This document shows, one piece after another, positions 7,676 through 15,082 of a stretch of DNA of 37,118 nt. Below the pieces are notes generated by a model that did no database searches, was not told the DNA's origin, and saw only the letters and a program-made list of their open reading frames with translations. How positions within the stretch are numbered: the stretch's first letter is position 1; every line of letters starts with the position of its first letter. The stretch comes from an uncultured Pelagibacteraceae bacterium (lineage in GTDB: Bacteria; Pseudomonadota; Alphaproteobacteria; Pelagibacterales; Pelagibacteraceae), in assembly GCA_902589155.1 (NCBI GenBank), contig CACIRV010000006.1, positions 1 to 37,118 on the forward strand, written 5' to 3'. The position numbers and the translations under genes were made by a program.

Positions 7676-8710
7676 ATGTCTAAAAAAAAGATTAATATAG
7701 CTGTAATAGGAGCCACAGGATATACAGGTTTAGATTTAGTTTTATTACTTTCTAAACATCCAAAAGCAAATATTATTAACCTATGTGCTACACAAAATTT
7801 AGGGAAAAGAATATCTTTTTTTGATAAAAGAATTAAAAAAAAGTTACCAAAAATATCTTCTGTAAGTAAAATAGTTTGGTCAAAAATTGATATAGTCTTT
7901 CTTTCATTGCCAAATGGAGAAGCTCAGAAGCTTATAAAAAAAATTTATTATAAGTATCAAAATGTTAAATTTATTGATTTGTCTGCGGACTTTAGAATTA
8001 CAAATTCACAAGAATACAAAAAAAATTATAAAAAAAAACACAGAGCATTGAAGCTTATAAAAAGCTCAATCTATTCAATTTCAGAATTTGTAAAAAAAGA
8101 TATAAATAAATACAGAATTATAGCAAATCCAGGTTGCTACCCGACTTCAATACAAATCCCTTTAATGCCATTGATTAAGAAAAAATTAATTAATACTAAA
8201 CATTTAACTATAGATTCAAAATCTGGTTATTCAGGAGCAGGTAAAAATTTTAAAAAAAAATTTAAATATAAAAATTTATATTCCTCGACTTATGCCTACA
8301 GCACTAAATATCACAGACATATTCTGGAAATAGATCAAGAACTTAAAAAATATACAAAAAAACATGTTAATTATAGTTTTAATCCACATATACTTCCAAC
8401 ATTTAGAGGTATTTTAACTTCTATATATGTTGAGTTAAAAAAAGGTTCATCTTCTAAAATGCTGAGAAGTGAATTATTAAAATATTATAAAAAAGATAAA
8501 TTTATAAAGATATTAAAATTAAATTCAGAACTAGGTTCAGGTAACGTGATAAATACTAATAATTGTGAAATTTCTATTTGTAACACTAGAGTTAAAAATA
8601 AAATTGTTATTTTTTCAGCTATAGATAATTTGATTAAAGGAGCATCAGGTCAAGCAATTCAGAATATGAATTTAATTTTCAAATATCCCGAAAGTTTAGG
8701 TTTAAAATGA
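7676..8710 (+). CDS. argC: N-acetyl-gamma-glutamyl-phosphate reductase
   Basis: A 344-residue NADPH-dependent enzyme for the third step of arginine synthesis. The Rossmann motif is AVIGATGYTGLDLV (about 9-22). LSLPNGEA (near 76-83) and DLSADFRI (101-108) are typical, and the catalytic cysteine is C154 in NPGCYPTS. HRHILEIDQEL and HILPTFRGIL fit the substrate-binding half. It is the ~345-residue type that also occurs in E. coli, not the short mitochondrial-like form. Its stop overlaps the lipoprotein start by four bases (ATGA). The 43-base gap after rpsI suggests its own promoter, although none with good spacing is visible. Confidence 0.94.
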   Translation: MSKKKINIAVIGATGYTGLDLVLLLSKHPKANIINLCATQNLGKRISFFDKRIKKKLPKISSVSKIVWSKIDIVFLSLPNGEAQKLIKKIYYKYQNVKFIDLSADFRITNSQEYKKNYKKKHRALKLIKSSIYSISEFVKKDINKYRIIANPGCYPTSIQIPLMPLIKKKLINTKHLTIDSKSGYSGAGKNFKKKFKYKNLYSSTYAYSTKYHRHILEIDQELKKYTKKHVNYSFNPHILPTFRGILTSIYVELKKGSSSKMLRSELLKYYKKDKFIKILKLNSELGSGNVINTNNCEISICNTRVKNKIVIFSAIDNLIKGASGQAIQNMNLIFKYPESLGLK

Positions 8711-9276
8711 AAAAGCTATTATTTTTATTTATGGTTTTAGTAATGTTTGGGTGTAACAAACCTAAAACAGTTTTAATCTGCGGAGATCATGTTTGTGTAA
8801 ATAAAGCAGAGGCAGAGCAGTATTTTGAAGAAAATCTAACATTGGAGGTTAAAGTTATAAACAATAAGAAATCTAAGGAAATAAATCTTGTTGAGATTAA
8901 TTTAGAATCAAGTCCGGAAGGTAAAAAAGCTGTTAGTGTTATTAAAAAAAAACAAACTAGTAAAAAATTAAAAGACTTATCAAATTTAGAAATTAAAGAA
9001 AAAAAGGCCGAAATTAGAAAAAAGAAAAAAATTAAAAATGAAGAAATTAAGAATACAAAAATATCTAAACAAACAAAATTGAAGGAAATAAAAAAAAAAG
9101 AAAAAACTCAAGTTAGTATAATAAAATCAAAAGAAGTTGTTAATAAAAGCACTAAAGAAATAACTGATATTTGTTCTATACTAGAAAAATGTAGTATTGA
9201 TGAAATATCTAAATATTTAGTTAAACAGGGTAAAAAGAAAAAATTTCCCGATATTACTACAAGAGAAAATGAATGA
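8707..9276 (+). CDS. Lysine-rich lipoprotein of unknown function with two cysteine pairs
   Basis: A 189-residue protein with a lipoprotein signal peptide (MKKLLFLFMVLVMFGC, Cys16). The mature region opens with a small conserved-looking block, ICGDHVCVNKAEAEQYF (24-40), holding cysteines 25 and 30. A strand-like stretch (LEVKVI) follows, then a long, low-complexity, lysine/glutamate-rich helix (about 75-150). The C-terminus holds ICSILEKCSIDEISKYLVKQG with cysteines 156 and 162. The design suggests a periplasmic or outer-membrane anchored protein with two disulfide-closed modules on a charged linker. It overlaps argC and hom by four bases each, so it is embedded in an amino-acid operon. I do not recognise a named family. 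Expression with hom and argC does not prove a role in amino-acid synthesis. Confidence 0.75.
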   Translation: MKKLLFLFMVLVMFGCNKPKTVLICGDHVCVNKAEAEQYFEENLTLEVKVINNKKSKEINLVEINLESSPEGKKAVSVIKKKQTSKKLKDLSNLEIKEKKAEIRKKKKIKNEEIKNTKISKQTKLKEIKKKEKTQVSIIKSKEVVNKSTKEITDICSILEKCSIDEISKYLVKQGKKKKFPDITTRENE

Positions 9277-10565
9277 TAAATAAAAAACTCAACATAGCTA
9301 TTGTAGGATTAGGTAATATTGGTAGTTATTTATATAAATATTTAAAAACTAATAAAGAAATATTATCAAAAAAAAATAATTGTATTCCCAATATTATCTT
9401 TGTATCTGCAAGGAATAAGAATAAAAAAAGAAATATAAAGATAGACAAAAAAAAATGGCTAAATAATTACTTAGATGCGACTAAATCAAAGAATGTAGAT
9501 ATTATTGTTGAGTTGATTGGTGGATCTGAAGGAGCAGCAAAAAAACTTGTTTTTAATGCATTAAAAAATAAGAAACATGTTGTTACAGCCAACAAGGCTC
9601 TAATAGCGAAATATGGTGATCAATTATCTAAAATTGCTGAAGAAAATAATGTTAATTTAGAGTTTGAAGCTGCTGTTTGCGGAGGCGTTCCTATTATTAG
9701 GTCATTAAAAGAAGGCTTAATAGCAAATAAGATTAGTAGAGTTTATGGAATTTTTAATGGAACATCTAATTATATCCTTTCAACAATGGATAAAGAAAAA
9801 AAAAATTTTGTTGATGTTTTAGCAGATGCAAAAAAACTAGGTTATGCAGAGTCAAATCCTTTAGCTGACTTGAATGGTGATGATGTCGCTGCAAAGTTAA
9901 AAATATTATCTTCTCTATGCTTTAATTCATTTATTGATGATAATATTCATGTTGAAGGGATTCGTTTTATAGATAAATTAGATATAGATAATGCTAATAA
10001 ACTTGGGTATAAAATAAAATTGTTAGGTGTTTCTGAAATTATTAATAATAAAGTGTATCAAAGAGTCCATCCTACGTTGATTAAAAAGACATCTTATATA
10101 GCCAGTATAGATGGTGTTTTAAATGCCGTCATAGTTGATGGGAAACCTGTTGGCCAAAACGTCATCCAGGGAGCAGGTGCTGGGCCAGAAGCAACTACGT
10201 CAGCGTTAATATCAGATATTTCATCTATTTTAAGGGGAAATATTAAATTTCCTTTTTCTATTTCAAGTAAAGAAAGAAAAAAATTGAAATATCAGAGTAT
10301 ATCTGAAAGATCTTTTTCTGCATACTTGAGATTTGAAGTATTAGATAAACCTGGAGTCTTATCAAATATTACAAGAATATTTTCTAAAAATAAAGTTTCA
10401 ATTAAAAGGCTCATTCAAAATCCTAATAAATCAAAAAAGTTTTCATCAATCATTATAATTACTCATATCTGTAAAGATAAATCTTTAAATAAAATAATTA
10501 AACAAACTCAAAAAAAACCTTACATAATTAAAAAACCAAAATTAATTAGAATTGGAACTAATTAA
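9273..10565 (+). CDS. hom: Homoserine dehydrogenase
   Basis: A 430-residue enzyme that reduces aspartate semialdehyde to homoserine, the branch point to threonine, isoleucine and methionine. Domains in order: a Rossmann fold with IVGLGNIGSYL (about 9-19); a catalytic domain with GGSEGA, VVTANKALIAKYG and GIFNGTSNYILSTM; DLNGDDVAAKLKIL near 205-218 (the 'D..G.Da..Kl.iL' signature with the catalytic lysine); and a C-terminal ACT domain (about 350-425; LRFEVLDKPGVLSNITRIF) for feedback control by threonine. The start ATG overlaps the lipoprotein stop; the stop shares one base with glpX. Confidence 0.95.
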   Translation: MINKKLNIAIVGLGNIGSYLYKYLKTNKEILSKKNNCIPNIIFVSARNKNKKRNIKIDKKKWLNNYLDATKSKNVDIIVELIGGSEGAAKKLVFNALKNKKHVVTANKALIAKYGDQLSKIAEENNVNLEFEAAVCGGVPIIRSLKEGLIANKISRVYGIFNGTSNYILSTMDKEKKNFVDVLADAKKLGYAESNPLADLNGDDVAAKLKILSSLCFNSFIDDNIHVEGIRFIDKLDIDNANKLGYKIKLLGVSEIINNKVYQRVHPTLIKKTSYIASIDGVLNAVIVDGKPVGQNVIQGAGAGPEATTSALISDISSILRGNIKFPFSISSKERKKLKYQSISERSFSAYLRFEVLDKPGVLSNITRIFSKNKVSIKRLIQNPNKSKKFSSIIIITHICKDKSLNKIIKQTQKKPYIIKKPKLIRIGTN

Positions 10566-11506
10566 TGTCAATCAAACCTGAGTATTTAAAGTTATTTGTA
10601 AATGCCACTGAAAAAGCTGCTTATGGTGCGTCTAAATTTATAGGCAAAAATGATAAAATTGCAGCTGATCAAGCAGCAGTCGACAATATGAGAAGAGAAT
10701 TTAATAATATCGATATGGACGGCAAGATAGTTATTGGTGAAGGAGAAATGGATGAAGCGCCAATGCTTTATATTGGTGAAAAAGTTGGAACTAAAAAAGG
10801 TCAAAAGCTAGATATTGCTGTTGATCCATTAGAAGGAACAAATTTTGTAGCAAAAAATTTACCAAATTCTTTTTCTGTTCTTGCAGCTTCTGAAGAAAAT
10901 AATTTATTTTTTGCTCCTGACACCTATATGGAAAAGATAGCTATAGGGTCTGACTTACCAAGGAATTTAGTTGATCTTGATAACAGCGTAGAAAAAAATG
11001 TATCTCTTTTAGCAGAAGCTAAAAAAACAGCACCTAATAAGTTAACTGTATGTGTTTTAGACAGACCTAGACATAGTAAAATAATAACTTCATTAAAAAA
11101 ATTGAATGTAAAATTAAAGCTAATCACTGATGGTGATGTTTCAGGAGTTATGTACATAGTTGATCAAAATTCCCCAGTTGATATGTATATGGGGACTGGG
11201 GGAGGCCCAGAGGGAGTTTTAGCTGCTGCGGCATTAAGTTGTTACGGAGCTCAAATTCAAACTAGGCTTGTATTAGACGCCGAGGAGTCTGTTAGAGCAA
11301 AAAAAATGGGAATAACCGATTTAAAAAAAAAGTACAATATTGATGATATGATAAAAGGTGATGTTATGTTCTGTGCTACTGCTATAACAAATGGTGATTT
11401 AGCAAAAGGAATTGATGTTCAAAATGATTTCTACGAAACAAGTACAATAGCTATGCATAAACATGGCAATATTAATACCTTATTTAAGAATAAACATAAA
11501 AAATGA
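10565..11506 (+). CDS. glpX: Fructose-1,6-bisphosphatase, class II (GlpX)
   Basis: A 313-residue metal-dependent phosphatase for gluconeogenesis. Motifs visible are GEGEMDEAPMLYIGE (about 58-72), DIAVDPLEGTNF (about 83-94, the metal-binding DPLEGT) and GDVSGVMY, followed by MGTGGGPEGVLAAAAL near 209-224. These are exclusive to the GlpX family and not class I FBPase. It lies in the hom-glpX-recJ run typical of alphaproteobacteria and overlaps recJ by four bases. With no phosphofructokinase in sight, it would serve gluconeogenic carbon flow. Confidence 0.94.
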   Translation: MSIKPEYLKLFVNATEKAAYGASKFIGKNDKIAADQAAVDNMRREFNNIDMDGKIVIGEGEMDEAPMLYIGEKVGTKKGQKLDIAVDPLEGTNFVAKNLPNSFSVLAASEENNLFFAPDTYMEKIAIGSDLPRNLVDLDNSVEKNVSLLAEAKKTAPNKLTVCVLDRPRHSKIITSLKKLNVKLKLITDGDVSGVMYIVDQNSPVDMYMGTGGGPEGVLAAAALSCYGAQIQTRLVLDAEESVRAKKMGITDLKKKYNIDDMIKGDVMFCATAITNGDLAKGIDVQNDFYETSTIAMHKHGNINTLFKNKHKK

Positions 11507-13287
11507 ATTCAGTATCGGTTACTGGAAAAAATTGGATATTAAGGAAATTTGATCAAGAAGAAATAATTTATTTAAAAGATAATTTTTTCTTGGACGAAAT
11601 TACTGCAAAATTACTCGTTTTAAGAAATATTAAAAAAGAGGATATCAAGAGCTTTTTAAATCCATCAATAAAAAATTTTTTACCAAACCCTAACACTTTA
11701 TTAGATATGGAAAAATCTACCTTGAGAACTTTAAAAGCAATTAGCAATAAAGAAAAAATAGGTGTATTTGGTGACTATGACGTAGATGGAGCTACTTCTA
11801 CAGCATTACTAGGAAGATATTTTGATGAACTTAAATTAAATTATGAAATATACATACCTGATAGAAAAACCGAAGGTTACGGTCCATCTATAAAAGCTTT
11901 TAAACAACTAATTGAAAATAATGTTAAGATTATTTTTACAGTTGATTGTGGAACACTTTCATTTGAAGCTATAGATTATGCAAAAAGTAAAAATATAGAT
12001 GTCATAGTCTTAGATCATCATCAATCTGAAATTAATTTACCAAAAGCTTATTCTGTAGTTAATCCAAATAGACTTGATGATAAATCTAATCTTCAATATT
12101 TATGTGCTGCAGGAGTAACATTTATGTTTTTAGTTTCAATAAATAGACATCTAAGACTAAATGGTTGGTTTAACAAAAATGTTATAGATGAACCAAATTT
12201 AATAAATTATTTAGACCTAGTTTCATTAGGAACTGTATGCGATGTGGTACCTTTAATTGGTTTAAATCGAGCTATAGTAAAACAAGGACTACAAATTTTA
12301 AAAGCAAAAAAGAATTTAGGTTTAAAAACTTTATTAGATATTTGTAAAATTGAAGTTAGTCCATCTATTTATCATTTAGGATATATTTTAGGACCCAGAA
12401 TAAATGCTGGCGGAAGGGTTGGCAAATGCTCACATGGAGCGAACCTATTATTAAATTCAAACCCTAAAGAAGTTTACAAACTAGCTACAGAATTAGATCA
12501 GTTTAATAATGAAAGAAAAATGTTAGAAAAAGATTTAGTAGAAAAAATATTAACAGAATCACAGGTTAATTCAAAAGATCCAGTTTTAATTTTAAAAGGT
12601 AAAAATTGGCATGAAGGAGTTATCGGTATTGTGGCAGCTAGATTAAAAGATAAATTTAATAAACCAACTATTATCATTTCAATAAATGGAGATATAGGAA
12701 AAGCATCAGCTAGATCAATTTTTGGTTTTGACATTGGATCTGCAATTATTTCTGCTACTCAAGAAAAAATTTTACTTAAAGGTGGAGGTCACAAAATGGC
12801 AGGGGGATTTTCAATAAATATTTCTAATATAGAAAGATTTAGACAATTTATATTTGGTAAGTTTAGAAAAATTAATGAGAATTTGTTTGAAAAAAAACCA
12901 TTATTTCTTGATAGTAAAATTGCCCCATCAGCAATTAATTTAGAGTTCTATAATAAAGTGAATGCTTTATCTCCTTTTGGATCCGGAAACCCAGAACCTA
13001 AATTCATTGTTGAAGATTTAAAGCAAGTAAATAGCAAAATAGTTGGAGAGAAACATATTAAATCTGTTTTAGTTGGCCCAGAGGGCACGAGTCTTAAAAC
13101 AATAGCTTTTAATGCTACTGATAATGAACTAGGAGCTTATCTGCTTAAAAAAAACAATAAGTTATTCAATATAGCTGGTAAATTGTCTCTAAATGAATGG
13201 AGGGGACAAAAAAATGTAGAGTTTATTATCGATGACATATCTGTTAATAAGAACCACAAAAATACGGTCCCATCGTCTATCGGTTAG
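11503..13287 (+). CDS. recJ: Single-stranded-DNA-specific exonuclease RecJ
   Basis: A 594-residue 5'-to-3' ssDNA exonuclease of the DHH superfamily, used in recombination and mismatch repair. Motif I is GVFGDYDVDGATSTALL (about 87-103). VDCG and the DHHQ motif (about 166-169) follow, then LGYILGPRINAGGRVG and the DHHA1 motif KGGGHKMAGGF near 426-436. The C-terminal OB-like domain is present (SPFGSGNPEPKF and the closing strands). Length is normal. The last eight codons (NTVPSSIG and TAG) read through the 5' end of the tRNA-Glu gene, so 22 bases belong to both. Confidence 0.95.
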   Translation: MNSVSVTGKNWILRKFDQEEIIYLKDNFFLDEITAKLLVLRNIKKEDIKSFLNPSIKNFLPNPNTLLDMEKSTLRTLKAISNKEKIGVFGDYDVDGATSTALLGRYFDELKLNYEIYIPDRKTEGYGPSIKAFKQLIENNVKIIFTVDCGTLSFEAIDYAKSKNIDVIVLDHHQSEINLPKAYSVVNPNRLDDKSNLQYLCAAGVTFMFLVSINRHLRLNGWFNKNVIDEPNLINYLDLVSLGTVCDVVPLIGLNRAIVKQGLQILKAKKNLGLKTLLDICKIEVSPSIYHLGYILGPRINAGGRVGKCSHGANLLLNSNPKEVYKLATELDQFNNERKMLEKDLVEKILTESQVNSKDPVLILKGKNWHEGVIGIVAARLKDKFNKPTIIISINGDIGKASARSIFGFDIGSAIISATQEKILLKGGGHKMAGGFSINISNIERFRQFIFGKFRKINENLFEKKPLFLDSKIAPSAINLEFYNKVNALSPFGSGNPEPKFIVEDLKQVNSKIVGEKHIKSVLVGPEGTSLKTIAFNATDNELGAYLLKKNNKLFNIAGKLSLNEWRGQKNVEFIIDDISVNKNHKNTVPSSIG

Positions 13288-13340
13288 GACAGTTGGTTTT
13301 CATCCAACAAAGAGGGGTTCGATTCCCCTTGGGACCGCCA
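13266..13340 (+). tRNA. tRNA-Glu (UUC anticodon)
   Basis: A full cloverleaf can be drawn. The acceptor GGTCCCA (13266-13272) pairs with TGGGACC (13330-13336), with discriminator G and an encoded CCA (13338-13340). The anticodon stem GTTGG/CCAAC holds the loop TTTTCAT, anticodon TTC. The T arm is GGGG-TTCGATT-CCCC. The first 22 bases are also recJ coding sequence, and the recJ TAG lies in the D loop. Confidence 0.97.
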
Positions 13341-13342
13341 AC

Positions 13343-13369
13343 TTGAAAAGAAAAGATTTTATATATAAT
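13343..13369 (+). promoter_or_regulatory. Possible promoter of the aldehyde dehydrogenase gene
   Basis: TTGAAA (13343-13348) and a perfect TATAAT (13364-13369) lie between the tRNA and the ATG at 13389. The spacer is 15 bases, shorter than ideal, and the expected start would leave a leader of only about 12 bases. Confidence 0.4.
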
Positions 13370-13388
13370 CTACTTTTTAAGAAATAAT

Positions 13389-14828
13389 ATGTACGAAAAA
13401 TTTGGTCAATTTATAAATGGCAAATGGCAAAAATCATCAGGTGGAGAAACCTTCGATGTAATTAATCCTGCAACAGAAGAATTAATAGGTAAAGCTTCGA
13501 AAGCAAATAAAAAAGATATCGATTCTTGTCTTAATTCCGCAGAAGAGGGTTTCAAGATATGGAAAAACATTTCACCTTGGGAAAGATCTAAAATAATAAG
13601 AAAAATTTCAGATTTAATTAGAAAAAAAAATGATGTTTTGTCTAGATGGTTAACCTTGGAAGTAGGAAAACCAATCAATGAAGGATCAGCTGAAGCTAGT
13701 GGTGCAGCAGATATTTTTGAGTGGAGTTCTGAAGAAGCAAAAAGAATTTATGGTGAGACCTTACAAGGAAGATCACCAGAAACTAGAATACATGTTTACT
13801 ATCAACCTGTAGGAGTTGTTGCAGCACTTGTTCCCTGGAATTTTCCAATCACTCTAGCATCAAGAAAAATTGCTACTGCTTTATCTGCAGGATGTTCGGT
13901 AATAGTAAAACCAGATGTAATAACTCCAGGTTCTGTGATGGAATTAGTTGATATTTGCAATGAAGCTGGGGTTCCTAAAGGTGTGGTTAATCTTTTATCT
14001 GGCGATCCAGCATATATTTCAGACCAACTCCTTTCTTCAGATATAATTAAAAAAGTTTCAATCACTGGCTCTACACGTGTTGGAAAACTTATTTTAAAAA
14101 AAGCAGCTGAAAAAGTTCAACGAGTAACAATGGAATTAAGCGGCCATTCTCCTTTTATAGTTTTTGATGATGTAAATTTAGATAAAGTTACTGATATGGC
14201 AATATCCGCTAAATTTAGAAATAATGGGCAAGTTTGTATTTCTCCTAGTCGATTCTATATACATGAAAGTAAAAAAAATGATTTTATAAAATTAATGGTT
14301 GAAAAGACAAAAAAATTAAAGATAGGAAATGGAATGGATAAGGATACAGTTTTAGGTCCATTAACTACTAAAAAAAGATTGGAAGAACTAGAAGCATTAG
14401 TTGAGACTACAAAAAAAGAAGGGGCAAATATTCTTTGCGGTGGAAAAAAACCAGCGGGGTTTAACAAAGGATATTTTTATGAACCCACAATATTTGATAA
14501 CATTAAAGATGATTATACGATCATGCATCAAGAGCCTTTTGGGCCTTTAGTTCCAATTCTATCTTTCAAGGATTTTGATGAAGTGATTAAAAGAGCAAAT
14601 AATAATGTTCTTGGACTAGCTAGCTATATTTATACTAATAATCTTAAAAAAGCACATACAGCCTCAGAATTAATGGAAACAGGCACTGTAGCTGTTAATA
14701 CAGGAGTTGTTGCTCTTCCCGAAGCACCGTTTGGTGGAATTAAACAAACTGGTTATGGAAGAGAAGGAGGCTCTATGGCTATCAAAGATTATTTAAATAT
14801 TAAATATACTCATTTAGGTCTTCATTAA
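13389..14828 (+). CDS. NAD(P)-dependent aldehyde dehydrogenase (succinate-semialdehyde dehydrogenase-like)
   Basis: A 479-residue ALDH-superfamily enzyme. The cofactor and active-site landmarks are in place: VPWNFP with the oxyanion asparagine at 151, K174 in VIVKPD, SITGSTRVG (225-232), the general base E249 in MELSG, the nucleophile C283 in NNGQVCISPSR, and EPFGPLVPI near 384-392. The C-terminal PEAPFGGIKQTGYGREGG also matches. The ELSGHSP segment, where most members read ELGG, and the single cysteine leave the exact substrate open: succinate semialdehyde and ketoglutarate semialdehyde are both plausible. It has its own likely promoter after tRNA-Glu. The GIY-YIG gene follows 5 bases later. 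Confidence 0.85.
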   Translation: MYEKFGQFINGKWQKSSGGETFDVINPATEELIGKASKANKKDIDSCLNSAEEGFKIWKNISPWERSKIIRKISDLIRKKNDVLSRWLTLEVGKPINEGSAEASGAADIFEWSSEEAKRIYGETLQGRSPETRIHVYYQPVGVVAALVPWNFPITLASRKIATALSAGCSVIVKPDVITPGSVMELVDICNEAGVPKGVVNLLSGDPAYISDQLLSSDIIKKVSITGSTRVGKLILKKAAEKVQRVTMELSGHSPFIVFDDVNLDKVTDMAISAKFRNNGQVCISPSRFYIHESKKNDFIKLMVEKTKKLKIGNGMDKDTVLGPLTTKKRLEELEALVETTKKEGANILCGGKKPAGFNKGYFYEPTIFDNIKDDYTIMHQEPFGPLVPILSFKDFDEVIKRANNNVLGLASYIYTNNLKKAHTASELMETGTVAVNTGVVALPEAPFGGIKQTGYGREGGSMAIKDYLNIKYTHLGLH

Positions 14829-14833
14829 GATAG

Positions 14834-15082
14834 ATGAGCTATTATGTTTATATGCTTAAATCTAAAGGCATTAAACCGGTTACTTACGTAGGATACACCA
14901 AAAACATTAAAGAAAGACTAAGTCTTCATAATTCAGGAAAAGGGGCGAAATTTACTAGGGGAAGAAAATGGAGGTTGATTTATAAAGAAGTTTTTGAATC
15001 AAAAAGTAAAGCAATTTCTAGAGAATATTATATAAAGAAAAATAAGACATTTAGAAATAAAGTAAAAAATAAATATAAATGA
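14834..15082 (+). CDS. GIY-YIG domain protein (YhbQ/UPF0213-like)
   Basis: An 82-residue single-domain protein of the GIY-YIG nuclease superfamily. YYVYMLKSK (3-11) and TYVGYTKNIKERLSLHN are the GIY and YIG elements, with the catalytic-type arginine in KERL and a glutamate in ISREYYIKK. KGAKFTRGRKWRLIYKE is typical of the short stand-alone YhbQ-type members. The biological role of these small proteins is poorly known; DNA repair and mobile origins are both discussed. It overlaps the next glycosyltransferase by four bases, so it is transcribed with the sugar cluster. Confidence 0.85.
   Translation: MSYYVYMLKSKGIKPVTYVGYTKNIKERLSLHNSGKGAKFTRGRKWRLIYKEVFESKSKAISREYYIKKNKTFRNKVKNKYK

Noticed and set aside
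13310-13340. tRNA-Glu 3' end as the attachment site of the integrase at 21894-22850
   Set aside because: I looked for a direct copy of the tRNA end between 22850 and 24031 and found only a short ATTCCCC match near 23883, not a credible repeat.
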